Notes: generated by a model not told the origin, from the letters alone. A DNA stretch of 64,000 nucleotides from Siphonodentalium dalli (GCA_032622095.1 CP136061.1:83612324-83676323); one strand, 5' to 3'; positions 57,801 to 63,291 are shown, counted from the first letter of the stretch. Translations and numbers: made by a program.

Positions 57801-58390
57801 GATTTATATTACCCTTGTTATATCCCTTATGGTCCCCCGTCAATGGGTAAAGCGGACAGAAAAACAGACATTCGCAAATGTATATAAGACTAGCAGGTTT
57901 ACCCAACGTTTCCCAGGTCAAAAAGTAAGGACAAATATTATATTTTCCTATCGGCTGTAACAACTATGCACATACAAATTTGCTATATAGTAGTTTTCTT
58001 AATCGATTCGACAGAATAAGCCAAATTCTTAACTTTTATGGTCTCAATAACCCCAATTCCTGATTTAGGCGCTGAAAATTCCGAAAATAAGCAACTCTAT
58101 CATATAAATGTCGCGCCATGGAGATAACCATCATTATTGGTGACAATTTGTATTTACCTTGGAGTCCTCTCCATCGGGCTGTTACCTGTCTCATGCAGGA
58201 CCACTTTGGCAACTATAAACTCTACCGTTAGATGAAACATAATGCGCATTGCAAACTAAGATACATTTCTCGGTAGTTTTTTGTTGCAGATCAACAAGCA
58301 AAATCCCTGACTCCGATGGTGACATATAACGGTCGATGTGAACAATGGGGTATATATTATTGGCGCACTTTCGAAAAATACCAACAATAA
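3550..58390 (+). CDS. Six-exon gene: secreted PAN/apple + ILEI-domain protein (277 aa)
   Basis: Joined exons are 3550-3877, 25557-25648, 44864-44938, 50430-50546, 56000-56120 and 58290-58390 (328+92+75+117+121+101 = 834 nt, a multiple of 3). Seen: all five introns have GT..AG ends, and exon phases run 1, 0, 0, 0, 1 without a stop. Residues 1-25 are a hydrophobic signal peptide. Residues 40-105 hold six cysteines (43, 59, 63, 69, 81, 93) in PAN/apple spacing. Residues ~111-275 read as an ILEI domain, with GVNIV (~155), the helix before FLDSAPNGNLVFI (~190) and YRDNWSLVATKG (233-244). Known: ILEI domains occur in the secreted FAM3 cytokine-like proteins, CEMIP/TMEM2 and POMGNT1; PAN domains bind proteins or glycans. 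Inferred: an extracellular binding or lectin-like protein; no enzyme motif is visible. Introns total about 54 kb. Exon 2 could also serve as an alternative first exon. Confidence 0.8.
3938..4305. repeat. 19-bp minisatellite after a duplicated leader
   Basis: 4066-4305 has about a dozen units of accataccactccatacaa. The preceding 3938-4082 is a diverged direct copy of 1677-1826, which ends with one unexpanded unit (accactccatag). Long open frames here (minus-strand CMEWYGLYGVVW repeats) are artefacts. Confidence 0.85.
4306..6639. other. Intron 1 sequence without recognisable genes
   Basis: Only short open stretches. 5160-5200 holds a dispersed fragment (tatccgacaccggacatta) recurring inverted at 11490-11525. 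A 13-bp poly-G run lies near 6545. Confidence 0.4.
6640..9560 (+). pseudogene. Dead CR1/L2-like non-LTR retrotransposon (ORF2, RT)
   Basis: Fragments of one ORF2 protein lie in order but in shifting frames. 6760-6988 is the linker before RT (FTDDVSNAKKCRRKL), continued at 7345-7455 (HKAELIDC) after a MITE insertion, then 7507-7716. 7825-8469 is RT with NYRPVSNLSF, motif A LDLSAAFD and motif C YADDTQ; motif B is degraded. 8484-8813 is the thumb and 8989-9279 the C-terminus (LFWNRLYFNIR, FKRELKTHIF). An AAGCGCATTGG-type 3' UTR and a (TAA)n tail at ~9519-9560 follow, as in L2/CR1 elements. The endonuclease is missing, so the copy is 5'-truncated. Confidence 0.85.
6989..7344. mobile_element. TTAA MITE, family i (copy 2), inside the LINE
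   Basis: Element 6993-7340 lies between TTAA at 6989-6992 and 7341-7344 with the same CCCTTTACCCAACA termini as copy 1. Removing it and one TTAA restores the LINE frame across the junction (RRKLSV joined to KFSSHP), so it inserted after the LINE. Its right hairpin (7247-7313) is intact; the left one (7143-7166) has collapsed to a short remnant. Confidence 0.88.
9890..10400. repeat. Degenerate ~163-bp repeat, about three units
   Basis: Units start near 9906, 10068 and 10231 with variants of gaac-at-ttgaaattgacctcaa and share a gttcggatcggata-like stretch. No coding potential. 9561-9890 shows no features. Confidence 0.5.
10410..11990. other. Intron 1 sequence without recognisable genes
   Basis: Nothing gene-like. 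An inverted copy of the ~5165 fragment lies at 11490-11525. Confidence 0.4.
12000..13480. repeat. Two-level degenerate tandem repeat
   Basis: A ~110-200 bp motif (gtcgccgatttccaccaaa, then cataatcatctccatgatat) recurs with heavy divergence. A larger block beginning at the gtctgtctg / tgtgttctatata stretch recurs about 755 bp later (near 12040 and 12795). Confidence 0.55.
13600..13910. repeat. 152-bp tandem duplication
   Basis: Two diverged copies: atcggggcattc at 13614 pairs with atcagggcattc at 13766, and cgtcagaggattgcatatta at 13733 pairs with the same string at 13885. Confidence 0.75.
13911..14836. other. Intron 1 sequence without recognisable genes
   Basis: Short open stretches only, with no domain resemblance. 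Confidence 0.4.
14837..15283. repeat. 55-bp minisatellite, eight units
   Basis: gatagatgacttactctttg recurs at 14845, 14900, 14955, 15010, 15065, 15120, 15175 and 15230, exactly 55 bp apart. Units differ by a few substitutions such as tactct to tattat. Confidence 0.95.
15745..15828. repeat. (TA)n microsatellite
   Basis: About 80 bp of nearly pure TA, broken by tagata and tagcta variants. Confidence 0.95.
16274..16543 (-). CDS. Unassigned 89-aa open frame, UBA-like
   Basis: An ATG-started minus-strand frame. Residues ~30-80 (LREVVKELQFI...NCVVAMHSALAFSGWDVQ, then SIRLIM) resemble a UBA three-helix bundle, in which C-x2-AL-x5-GWDVQ-x-AIR is a common third-helix pattern. It could be an exon of an antisense nested gene, a processed fragment or chance. 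No clear splice partner was found. Confidence 0.25.
   Translation of the reverse strand: MNMSEQYRDESKDSIIMSNNHTTRILSKTLGIYSHTLVQLREVVKELQFIMGDNCVVAMHSALAFSGWDVQPSIRLIMSAWFTVWNKRL
17051..20158 (+). pseudogene. Dead L1/Tx1-like non-LTR retrotransposon (ORF2, RT, zf-RVT)
   Basis: Consecutive frames give one ORF2. 17051-17600 is the pre-RT linker (LRSRAKWIECEKPTKYFLNL). 17603-17860 is RT motif 0 (CSGLDGYPYEFW). 17947-18582 is RT with NWRPISLLN, DQTGFLKNR, FEKAFDSV and YADDTT. 18593-19168 and 19346-19654 are the thumb. 19667-19960 has the zf-RVT-like C-x2-C..H..C motif (CDRCKSETEDISHIFWNC). The C-terminus ends at TAA 20156-20158. The endonuclease is absent. It is inactive: the motif A aspartate is replaced (LLLGFEKAFD), the RGCRQGDP motif reads RGCRRGYP, and frameshifts plus stops (19166, 19652, 19958) break the frame. 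Confidence 0.88.
18558..18642. repeat. 43-bp tandem duplication inside the LINE
   Basis: tgaaaattaacaatagcaag and the 23 bases after it occur twice back to back. The copies differ at one base (tgttagg versus tgtcagg), which makes a stop in the first. The 43-bp length also shifts the frame. Confidence 0.9.
20553..21935. repeat. ~690-bp tandem duplication carrying a 28/31-bp minisatellite
   Basis: Two blocks (20553-21242 and 21243-21935) each have a unique ~140-bp head (gacactgttaacgtcatgg), an array of cagtcatgtttatatagtgg units (20695-21180 and 21380-21870) and the same tail (gtcgctactaccagaaataa). Arrays mix 28-bp units and 31-bp units with an extra TATTA, making the palindrome GGTATTATAATACC. 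Confidence 0.9.
21936..22880. other. Intron 1 sequence without recognisable genes
   Basis: Nothing gene-like. 22525-22625 holds a diverged TTAA-element fragment (ccggaaacccttctatcaat, then taatattgatt). Confidence 0.4.
22880..24165. mobile_element. Foldback element with 16-bp-repeat arms (CTCCGAAG type)
   Basis: The left arm (~22905-23215) repeats a 16-bp unit, CTCCGAAG followed by ACCTATAA or ACCCGATT variants. The right arm (~23917-24150) is the same array inverted. Immediately inside, tttatcg...actaaatagtgtacagtccag and its inverted partner near 23870-23910 extend the inverted repeat. The 0.65-kb core has CAGTGGCG-type sites at ~23241, ~23598 and, inverted, ~23440 and ~23880. Such ends are seen in hAT-like MITEs, so small elements may be nested here. 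No transposase. Confidence 0.7.
24553..24634. other. 82-nt strong hairpin
   Basis: Arms ATTCATGTATCGCG..GGCTAGTTTTCGT and their complements ACGAAAACTAGCC..CGCGATACATGAAT enclose a ~20-nt loop. Size and pairing resemble a small-RNA precursor, or the core of a tiny foldback element. Confidence 0.6.
24640..25531. other. Intron 1 sequence before exon 2
   Basis: No domain-like frames. A short direct repeat (aattctc-caacctgcaa, 24704 and 24757) is present. Confidence 0.4.
25557..25648 (+). CDS. Exon 2: start of the ILEI domain
   Basis: A strong pyrimidine tract (cctctttctcattatag) precedes 25557 and a consensus donor GTAAGT follows 25648. The length is 92 nt (2 mod 3), exactly what is needed to link the phase-1 end of exon 1 to the phase-0 start of exon 3. 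It encodes residues 110-140, including ATINVLRIEFDGIS, the first strands of an ILEI fold. The frame stays open upstream through an ATG at 25532, giving MRNLFLIIVV, so a transcript could begin here. Confidence 0.7.
25750..26015. mobile_element. Foldback element with ~90-bp arms
   Basis: Outer arms ccttgaaatagggtgtctgt / inverted (~25761 and ~26002) continue into gaatgaggtcc-agagggtg. Two internal palindromes of the same sequence meet at the tips gctacccgcatagcgggcta and gctatgcggggtagc. This is the only complete copy; partial copies start the three later 4-kb units at the first hairpin tip. Confidence 0.75.
26122..26374. mobile_element. TTAA MITE, family ii (in unit 1)
   Basis: Element 26126-26370 lies between TTAA at 26122-26125 and 26371-26374, termini TTTGAGTGCCAGG / CCTGGCACTCAAAGGG. 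One 67-bp palindrome (26256-26322) sits inside. The same element recurs at 30189-30441, 34253-34505 and 38318-38570. piggyBac-like by target site only; it has no ORF. Confidence 0.82.
26785..27860. mobile_element. Nested pair of TTAA inverted-repeat elements (family T)
   Basis: An outer copy (left end from 26789, right end near 27860) is split by a complete ~519-bp copy (26971-27489) in the opposite orientation. The inner copy has ends AGATGGATTATCTCTTT / AAAGAGATAATCCACCT flanked by TTAA at 26967-26970 and 27490-27493. Removing it and one TTAA rebuilds ggttaccgTTAAaagagacc, matching the unbroken ggttactgTTAAcagagacc at ~61674. Repeated in all four units. No coding capacity. Confidence 0.8.
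28137..28293. repeat. 157-bp imperfect palindrome (unit 1)
   Basis: Arms begin GGTTATCACCACC and end GGTGATGATAACC. They pair through tgtgtgtttc, gagatc, attcaagtc and gccttctctgg to a loop around cgacgagtccacagtacgag. Copies at 32201-32357, 36263-36419 and 40293-40449. A small foldback transposon or hairpin RNA source. Confidence 0.7.
29902..33965. repeat. 4.06-kb tandem unit, copy 2 (4064 bp)
   Basis: Same organisation as copy 1: MITE at 30189-30441 with hairpin 30323-30389, palindrome at 32201-32357. It shares marker bases with copy 1 rather than with copies 3 and 4. Confidence 0.95.
33966..38030. repeat. 4.06-kb tandem unit, copy 3 (4065 bp)
   Basis: MITE at 34253-34505 with hairpin 34387-34453; palindrome 36263-36419. 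It shares variants with copy 4, for example cgatatatcg, cacataatgata and gattcgattcac. Confidence 0.95.
38031..42065. repeat. 4.06-kb tandem unit, copy 4 (4035 bp)
   Basis: MITE at 38318-38570 with hairpin 38452-38518; palindrome 40293-40449. An internal deletion of about 35 bp near 39209 joins agttgcgt directly to ccggaaaagc. The array ends at cgaaa (42065), after which the sequence is unique. Confidence 0.95.
42873..43279 (-). mobile_element. hAT-like transposon fragment with BED zinc finger
   Basis: Minus strand: the end CAGGGTTGGGGTACTTGTAA at 43279 is a hAT-type terminus, followed by AT-rich palindromic subterminal DNA (43100-43265). Then comes an exon-like frame (~43046-42879) with KATCKHC...SNFITHLK, the C-x2-C...H pattern of the BED finger at the N-terminus of hAT transposases. 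The frame meets a donor AAAG|GTAAGT at 42879. The catalytic core is absent, so this is a 5' fragment. Confidence 0.65.
43602..43770. mobile_element. TTAA MITE, family ii, left-truncated
   Basis: The right terminus CCTGGCACTCAAAGGG with TTAA (43767-43770) and the hairpin (43653-43719, one arm mutated) are present. The left end begins only at gtgccagg (43602). The adjoining 43525-43600 matches, inverted, the core of the 55.4-kb element. Confidence 0.7.
44181..44863. other. End of intron 2
   Basis: Short frames only (44430-44745), without domain resemblance. A diverged gaacc-rich fragment lies near 44745. Confidence 0.4.
44864..44938 (+). CDS. Exon 3: ILEI domain strand
   Basis: Acceptor attatttgcag ends at 44863 and donor GTAAGT starts at 44939. 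The 75 nt are phase 0 to 0 and encode residues 141-165. GVNIVTADQNT matches the ILEI pattern of a glycine followed by a buried strand and a turn (G-[IV]-N-[IV]-V). C149 may pair with C173 or C261. The other two frames contain stops. Confidence 0.72.
44939..48460. other. Intron 3, first part
   Basis: 45040-45180 holds a diverged copy (aattacggggga, aaatagaatttg) of a segment of the 4-kb unit near 28835. There is a poly-C run at ~45886-45904 and a (ctgtatgt)n stretch at ~46172-46215. At 47776 an acceptor-like cttgcag opens a frame to a stop at 48016 (FRSRSCQPLALPTYQ...); no family recognised and no donor. Confidence 0.4.
48462..48918 (-). mobile_element. tRNA-derived SINE-like element
   Basis: On the minus strand the head (48918 to ~48840) has an A-box-like GTAGCATAGTGG (48908-48897) and a B-box-like GAGTTCGAGCCC (~48856-48845), a spacing compatible with RNA polymerase III tRNA promoters. 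The tail ends in a twice-repeated GGGATTTATATAGCGCC-type sequence (plus strand 48479-48545). The plus-strand frame at 48650-48894 is a read-through of this element. Confidence 0.55.
48920..49920. other. Intron 3, second part
   Basis: No gene seen. A short repeat (atctagatggtaaataatatcc) occurs two or three times at 49810-49880. Confidence 0.4.
49927..50101 (+). other. Open stretch after an acceptor-like cacag
   Basis: The frame RIYITVVNTDPSSCNVKG...CGDNSSMYL follows tccgtggtcacag and ends at a stop near 50118. It is cysteine-containing and exon-like, but no family is recognised and it does not fit the PAN-ILEI splice pattern. Confidence 0.2.
50430..50546 (+). CDS. Exon 4: ILEI domain core
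   Basis: Acceptor tgtatacacag ends at 50429 and donor GTGAGT starts at 50547. The 117 nt are phase 0 to 0, residues 166-204. The peptide reads as the ILEI module: a DTHSTT turn, an amphipathic helix (ARNLITFLDSA), then NGNLVFIITH. FAM3/ILEI proteins have the same order (FDT..., helix with FL/FI, G-x-[IL]-V). Confidence 0.78.
51130..51398 (+). CDS. Unassigned exon-like frame, cysteine-rich
   Basis: Preceded by a good acceptor (tttatatttatattgcag). The phase-1 frame encodes ~89 residues with NLLKIRLICPHEVV, CQSGKFGVWDD, GPSPLFYDPRLDVV and KSDCRICF, then TGA. Codon order looks protein-like and five cysteines suggest a secreted domain I cannot name. No upstream partner exon with a phase-1 end was found. 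It lies inside the 16-bp-armed foldback, so it may be captured or pseudogenic. Confidence 0.3.
51891..52094 (+). pseudogene. Possible NTR/TIMP-like N-terminal segment
   Basis: The frame contains CHACFKSDDYELIHAICVSD followed by HIV. This recalls the start of netrin/TIMP (NTR) modules: C-x-C, then H-x2-[AF]-[FI]-C-x-SD-x-V. An in-frame stop sits just upstream (51888-51890) and no convincing acceptor precedes the first cysteine. A candidate donor (CACATA|GTAAAC) follows HI at ~51980. Confidence 0.27.
52761..53833. other. Intron 4 sequence without recognisable genes
   Basis: Short frames on both strands without domain resemblance. Confidence 0.4.
53834..53965. repeat. ~130-bp foldback hairpin
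   Basis: Outer arms gaataccgaaacatctc / gagatgtttcaggtatcgaa and inner arms gaaatattttgacgagcg / cgcgagtgaaaattcgatat pair around ggctacaagcc. A small foldback MITE. Confidence 0.6.
54059..54307 (+). pseudogene. Possible NTR/TIMP-like C-terminal segment
   Basis: The frame reads VNKFSFIIKTAMNRSEF, then CISAPCRCPTLI..., YYIGPIDAIIEFVFV and TAG. The ordering (strand, then C-x-CP-x-L, then Y-x-[IV]-G) resembles the second half of NTR domains. It may pair with 51891-52094 as remains of a nested gene in intron 4. Splice joins are unconvincing. Confidence 0.27.
54405..55140. repeat. 34-bp minisatellite, about 20 units
   Basis: Units of gttgtagtggtacggtttta plus tatgagtcatagat. They are divergent at the left edge and homogeneous from about 54640 to 55100. 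Confidence 0.92.
55398..55856. mobile_element. Two-hairpin MITE with long termini, family iii
   Basis: Terminal inverted repeats start GACCCGCC and continue tatcaaatccagtcgtaagt (left from 55398, right to 55856). They run without a break into the 67-bp palindromes (55447-55513 and 55740-55806). Both sides abut TATATAT tracts, so the target site may be TA-rich. The core (55600-55690) matches, inverted, 43525-43600. Confidence 0.72.
56000..56120 (+). CDS. Exon 5: ILEI domain with the RDxW signature
   Basis: Acceptor gcatttccag ends at 55999 and donor GTACAT starts at 56121. The 121 nt run phase 0 to 1, residues 205-244 plus one base. DTAARYLNTQFKDYM forms a helix. YRDNWSLVATKG (233-244) matches the family's most conserved stretch (RDSW[VA]-[FL]-x-G-x-KG), the strongest single piece of evidence for the ILEI assignment. 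Confidence 0.8.
56121..56698. other. Intron 5, first part
   Basis: No features seen beyond short A/T runs. Confidence 0.4.
56699..57720. mobile_element. Head-to-tail copies of TTAA element family T
   Basis: Left-end sequence (ggtggattatctctt), the tccgga-aatgcttctatc-aatta block and the central ccagaaatt / ggtcta sequences recur in mixed orientation, with right-end fragments at 57480-57530 and 57690-57720. Copies are diverged and partly deleted. Confidence 0.7.
57721..58289. other. Intron 5, last part
   Basis: No other feature. A cttag/cccag-type AG near 57919 was considered as an acceptor but does not fit the reading frame. Confidence 0.4.
58290..58390 (+). CDS. Exon 6: C-terminal exon with stop codon
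   Basis: Acceptor gttttttgttgcag ends at 58289. Its first two bases complete codon 245 begun in exon 5 and give Asp. Residues 245-277 follow, including MVTYNGRCEQWGIYYW, then TAA at 58388-58390. Phase agreement with exon 5 and continuation of the domain after KG support the join. C261 is the last cysteine. A polyadenylation hexamer lies 26 nt past the stop. Confidence 0.68.
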
Positions 58391-58415
58391 TACATCGCAG
58401 AGACTATAGCAAAAT

Positions 58416-58421
58416 AATAAA
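58416..58421 (+). terminator. Candidate polyadenylation signal AATAAA
   Basis: AATAAA 26 nt after the stop of the PAN-ILEI gene. The 3' UTR would be very short; other A/T-rich hexamers lie further on, so a longer one is possible. Confidence 0.4.
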
Positions 58422-58924
58422 AGCGTTATTTGATTGCAATCGGTTCTGTAATTTGTGTCCATTAGATCTCGCTCCTATACACATTTTAGTAATGCAGGGA
58501 TTTTGTTTTGAGATTGCCGGGAATTAATTTCACACAGTGTCGCTCCGGGTCTATCACTGGGGATATTATAGATTTTTCCTCTTCGTTGTGTGTGTTAACA
58601 AAAGTACCGGTTTATGAGCGTACTGAATTTCCAATTTTAAGACCAACCCACCGCAAAGGGACGATATATGGCCAACTATTGCCTTCGCCATACAATTGTA
58701 TATAGAGAGTAACATATCAGTGCGCTCGGACTTAGGTATCATGCAGAATATACTGCATATACATTTTTGGAAGACGGTGCTAAAATGTTATCAATTTTGG
58801 TACCCCTCTCCTACTCTGACTCGGACGGCGACACTTTTGAACCACACCATTACACTCCTCATATTTGGAGATGATTTTGTAGATGTCTTTTTAGAAATGA
58901 GTGACAAAAACATAACATATTGTG

Positions 58925-58976
58925 CTGACCCCCCCCCCCCCCCTTCCCCATTGTGCTGACCCCCCCCCCCCCCCCG
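58925..58976. repeat. Two poly-C tracts in a duplicated segment
   Basis: attgtgctgacccccccc occurs twice, at ~58919 and ~58951, each followed by a C run, then ctt/cctt. Confidence 0.9.
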
Positions 58977-59250
58977 CCTTCTCCACTGATCAAGATACAT
59001 CAATTGTCTTCCTCGTAAAAAGTTACCCCGTTTATACCACTTTGGAACCCTCTAAATGCGGACAGACGGACACACCTTCGCAAATATAGATATGTGTTTC
59101 AAGTCACGTACATGTATAAGGTCCTATTGATATACCTCAATACACGCAAATAAAGCCATTTTGCCAGCTTTCCTGCCAAAACTTTTTGGTACAACGAACT
59201 GTCGGTTGCTTGACTAACTCGTCCGACATTGTCAACTATCCTCATTTTAT

Positions 59251-59496
59251 TTAACCGTTTGAGTGCCAGGTCCGATTTTTGTATCGACCCATATACCCTG
59301 TGCCAATGCATTCTCTTATATATGCGAGTCGACCATATGTCGCCTCGCATATATAAGAGAATGCATTGGCTTAACATTTTTATTTTTTATTTTTTTTATT
59401 TTTTACAATTTTAATAATTTATTCTTATATTCTTTAACAGACTTATTTTGTAGGTTTATGGCCTATGAGATCGGCCCCTGGCACTCAAAGGGTTAA
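59251..59496. mobile_element. TTAA MITE, family ii (downstream copy, opposite orientation)
   Basis: Element 59255-59492 lies between TTAA at 59251-59254 and 59493-59496, termini CCGTTTGAGTGCCAGG / CCTGGCACTCAAAGGG, hairpin 59303-59369. Relative to the unit copies the interior is inverted. Its right TTAA also begins a family T copy. Confidence 0.82.
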
Positions 59497-59870
59497 ATTT
59501 GGCCTATCTCTTTGTAATCATGTGTTATATAGTTATCGGGATATAAAATATTAGACATGACTTGAATACCCCTGTCCGGAAATGTTTCGGCCAATTAATA
59601 TTTATTGTAATTCGAATATTTTCTGGTCTAAAAACTTTCAGTTATTTAGCTAACGAACGATAGTGGTTACTGTAAACACTAAACAGAGACCTGAAATGTT
59701 GTGTAATTTTGTCACAAATAAACGTTAATTATACTCATTATCCTTTTTACTATGTAACACAACAATACAAACAATAAATTTGGGACACTCGACGTTCGGA
59801 GCATATCTATGGGAACACCCTAATGATCTCTATCTCTATATGGTATCGCATGAAAGGTCTTTTCTAATAT
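59497..59870. mobile_element. Truncated family T copy
   Basis: Starts ttggcctatctctttgtaat directly after the MITE's TTAA. It carries the tccggaaatg block and central sequence, and breaks off near ggtcttttct. Confidence 0.65.
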
Positions 59871-59879
59871 GATCGCGCA

Positions 59880-61370
59880 TGTCACGTAGTGGAGCAACCA
59901 CACAAATACAAACCTATCACAACAATTTCAACCTACACGTAGTTAGTTTGCAATTCCCAACTTATGCTGTGTCAGGCATGGAATTTCACAATGTTGAATA
60001 TTTTCACCAAAGTTGGAGGCGGAACACTACAGCCCCAACACACTGCCGCCACTACGTTTCTCGTTAAAGCAACTCACAAACTTCAATGCAAAACTAAACC
60101 TAGCAATTTCCCACGTTTATCTGTGAAAATATAAACGTCTACATGAGCGCTATATCCCAAAATATCACTGAGAAAACCCGTCAAGCGCAATAGAAAATAC
60201 CTCTCGCTTGAAACCAGTCTGTATTTTAAAACAAAATGGCCTTTAGAGAAGTCTCTTCATTAAATTTAATTGTATACATTGTGGAAGGCAGCTGAATTAG
60301 CTCATTGCGTGGTAAAAAAATTCAAACTGATAAGAAGAACAAAAAAGGAACAATGAAACCAAACAGACAAACAACACGTTTGTAGGGAGGGGACCCATAT
60401 GTATTGTGTACATATTGAATATAAAATATTGTATATGTGTTATGCGTGTTACTCATTAATTTGTGTCTTTGCAATAAAGCATTCATTTGCGTACTGGTGA
60501 CTTAAAAAGATCCGGTGAACGCAGGAAATAGTATATATAGTATTATGAAAAGACTTATCAAAGTCAAATATACATTAAATAAGCTGTTTCCGAATTTCTA
60601 ACAAAAGCGATTATACGCGTTGCTGATAGAGCCTCGATGGGTGTCCCTTGTTAGTACGGTTAGTACGGTAAAAACGTGTATGTGTATATATAATTACGTC
60701 TAGTCTAGTGATGTGAAATCAGTGTTTCCAAATTTGTCTGGATTCTGGCCCACAAAGCCAAATGACGTAAATGACATCTTGGACCATGTCATGACGTCTT
60801 CGCTGGTTTTCGTTCAGCTAAGCAACGAAATTGGTCAAAATTAAACTAAGTTATAGGTCAAAATCACCTAGGAATTGTTCGGAAAAACTGAAGTTGCTAA
60901 TTTCATAATCATCCATTTGGTCCACTGCCGATTCCGTGATTTGACCATTTCTTTGTGAGATCAATTACTCCCAGAGGGGATACCAATTCGCTAGCAATAC
61001 ATGACCGGAAGTCACGTGATTTTTCACCCCTATTTTGTACGCCGCTCCAGATGGAAGCGGGGGTAACGTCGCAAGAGCTATACTCTAACCTTGACCTCAG
61101 TTAACGGTATACTCGTATAGCGCGCATCTATACTCACAAACCGACTCCACCCACCGTATGTGCAATTCACGTATATATCAAGATGTTCCACCCACTTTGG
61201 TGTCTTAAAAACCACCCGAAAGAGATCCGTCAATTAGTTGAATATAACGTGAATGCCAATTTGGTGTGAAGGTCAGAGTATATATAGCTCTTGCGACGTT
61301 ACCCCGCTACCGCCCCAGATCGCGTCGAAATTCTGTTTCATGGTATTGCGGCGCGATGTGGTTGGTAAAA
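59880..61370. other. Downstream flank without recognisable genes
   Basis: Short frames only. tcttgcgacgttacccc at ~61290 is the inverse of ggggtaacgtcgcaaga at ~61061, an inverted pair about 230 bp apart. Confidence 0.4.
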
Positions 61371-61374
61371 ATAG

Positions 61375-62060
61375 AGCAATAAAGTGTCCTACTTAATTAT
61401 CTCATTTTAAAATAAATTATTTGAAATAAAATCAATATTAATTGATATAGAAGCTTTTCCGGAAATGGGTCTTCAATTCATATTTACTATTTAAAGGTGG
61501 ATTATCTCTTTGTAAACATGTATTATATAGTTACCGGGGTAAAAAATATCAGATCTGAATCGAAGACTCCTGTCCGGAAATGCTTCTATCGATTAATATT
61601 AATTTTATTTCGAATATTTTCTGGTCTAAAAAGGTGTGTTTGTTCACCTAACGAACAATATTGGTTACTGTTAACAGAGACCAGAAATTATATTGTGCAA
61701 TTTTGTCACAAATAAACGTTAATTATACTCATTATCGCTTATATATGTGGAACAAAACAGTACAAACAACCAATCTGTGACATTTGACATTCGTTGCGTA
61801 GCCGTAGGAACAGCCCAGTGCTCTATACCGCAATACGGTCTCATCCGAATGGTCGGTTCTAAAAATAGTAACATAAATGGGCCCGATTTAATATTCGAAA
61901 TAAAATCAATATTAATTGATAGAAGCTTTTCCGGACATAGGTCTTCAGTTCATATCTATTATTTTATACCCACGCAACTATTTAAAATTTGTTATTTAAA
62001 GAGATAATCCATCTTTAATACCAATGAAACTATTTAAAAATTGTTATGTGAAGATATAAT
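61375..62060. mobile_element. Complete family T element plus abutting partial copies
   Basis: A complete ~528-bp copy runs from TTAAAGGTGG (61491) to CATCTTTAA (62018). The inverted halves pair for over 100 bp each side. A right-end fragment precedes it (61375-61490) and an extra right-end unit follows (62019-62060). There is a TTAA at every junction. Confidence 0.75.
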
Positions 62061-62544
62061 TCATCTTTAAGGAATAGTGATGGTTATATTACAAGTTTGA
62101 CACTTTTTTGTTGATTTTGGGATTTCCAAGTGAGAGTACCGAGATGTGTATCTCTCTGCTATCATGGTACGTACGTCGACACATAATAATTATGATATGG
62201 TGTAATAAATACATGTTCATGACGGGAAATGAGATTATCGTATTTATCTTTGGCCTTAGTAATGTAATATTATCTTGGAATAAACTAGAATAGGTAAAGA
62301 GTGGTCTTTTTACCATTTATTTTAATAAGTATATTGCTTATAAAATGTATCATAATGTTGAAGGGGAAATTACGACTACCAGTATCTCATTCCATATTCA
62401 CGAATGAAATCGGTAGCAAGTGAAAGCTTAGACTTTTGTTGACAAAATATTCAATATAATTTATAAAAATGTACATAAAATTAGATAACAATTAGGGTAG
62501 GTTTGGGTAGGCAGGAAAACCACAAACACATACTTTATTTTTTA

Positions 62545-63291
62545 CTTTTAAAGATGGTCTAGTTCTTTGTAAACATGTGTTATATAGTTACCGGGGTATA
62601 CAGATGGTTTATCTCGTTGTAAACATGTATTATATAGTTACCGAGGTATAAAGATGGTCTATCTCTTTGTAAACATGTATTATATAGTTACCGGGGTATA
62701 AAGATAGTCTATCTCTTTGTAAACATGTGTTATATAGTTAACGGGGTATAACGATGGTCTATATCGTTGTAAACATGTGTTATATAGTTACCGAGGTATA
62801 AAATATTAGATATGAATCGAAGACCCCTGTCCGGAAATGCTTCTATTGATTAATATGTATTATATTTAGAATATTTTCTGGTCTAAAAACGTGTGGTTGT
62901 TTAACTAACGAACAATAGTGGTTACTGTTAACAGAGACCTGAGTTGATTTTATTTTATCACAAATAAACGTTAATTATACTCATTATCGCTAATAACTAT
63001 GGAATGAAACAATACAAATAATAAATCTGGGACTTTTGACATTCGGAGCGTAGTTATGAGAACACCATAATGATCTGTATCGCTATATGGTATCACCTGA
63101 ATGGTCTGTTCTATAAATAGACTAATAACGTGTCCCATTTTGTCTTCTCATATAATAATAAAATATTCGAAATAAAATCAATATTAATTGATAGAAGCGT
63201 TTCCAGACAGGGGTCTTCAGTTCATATTTAATATTTTATACCCACGCAACTATTTCAAAATTGTTATTTAAAGAGATAATCCATCTTTAAA
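62545..63291. mobile_element. Family T element with left end amplified five times
   Basis: About five tandem 50-bp units (agatggtctatctctttgta onward) occupy 62552-62801. The last runs into the rest of a full element that ends aatccatctttaa at ~63291. Only the terminal ~50 bp is amplified. Confidence 0.78.

Noticed and set aside
57885..57930. Alternative terminal exon after agactagcag or tttcccag
   Set aside because: The phase does not continue exon 5, whereas the acceptor at 58289 continues the domain in frame.
58791..59003. Glycine-rich minus-strand frame
   Set aside because: Caused by two poly-C tracts.
197..59369. Recurrent peptide LCQCILLYMRVDHRSPRIYKRMHW in many short frames
   Set aside because: It is the translation of the 67-bp MITE palindrome in either orientation, not a gene family.
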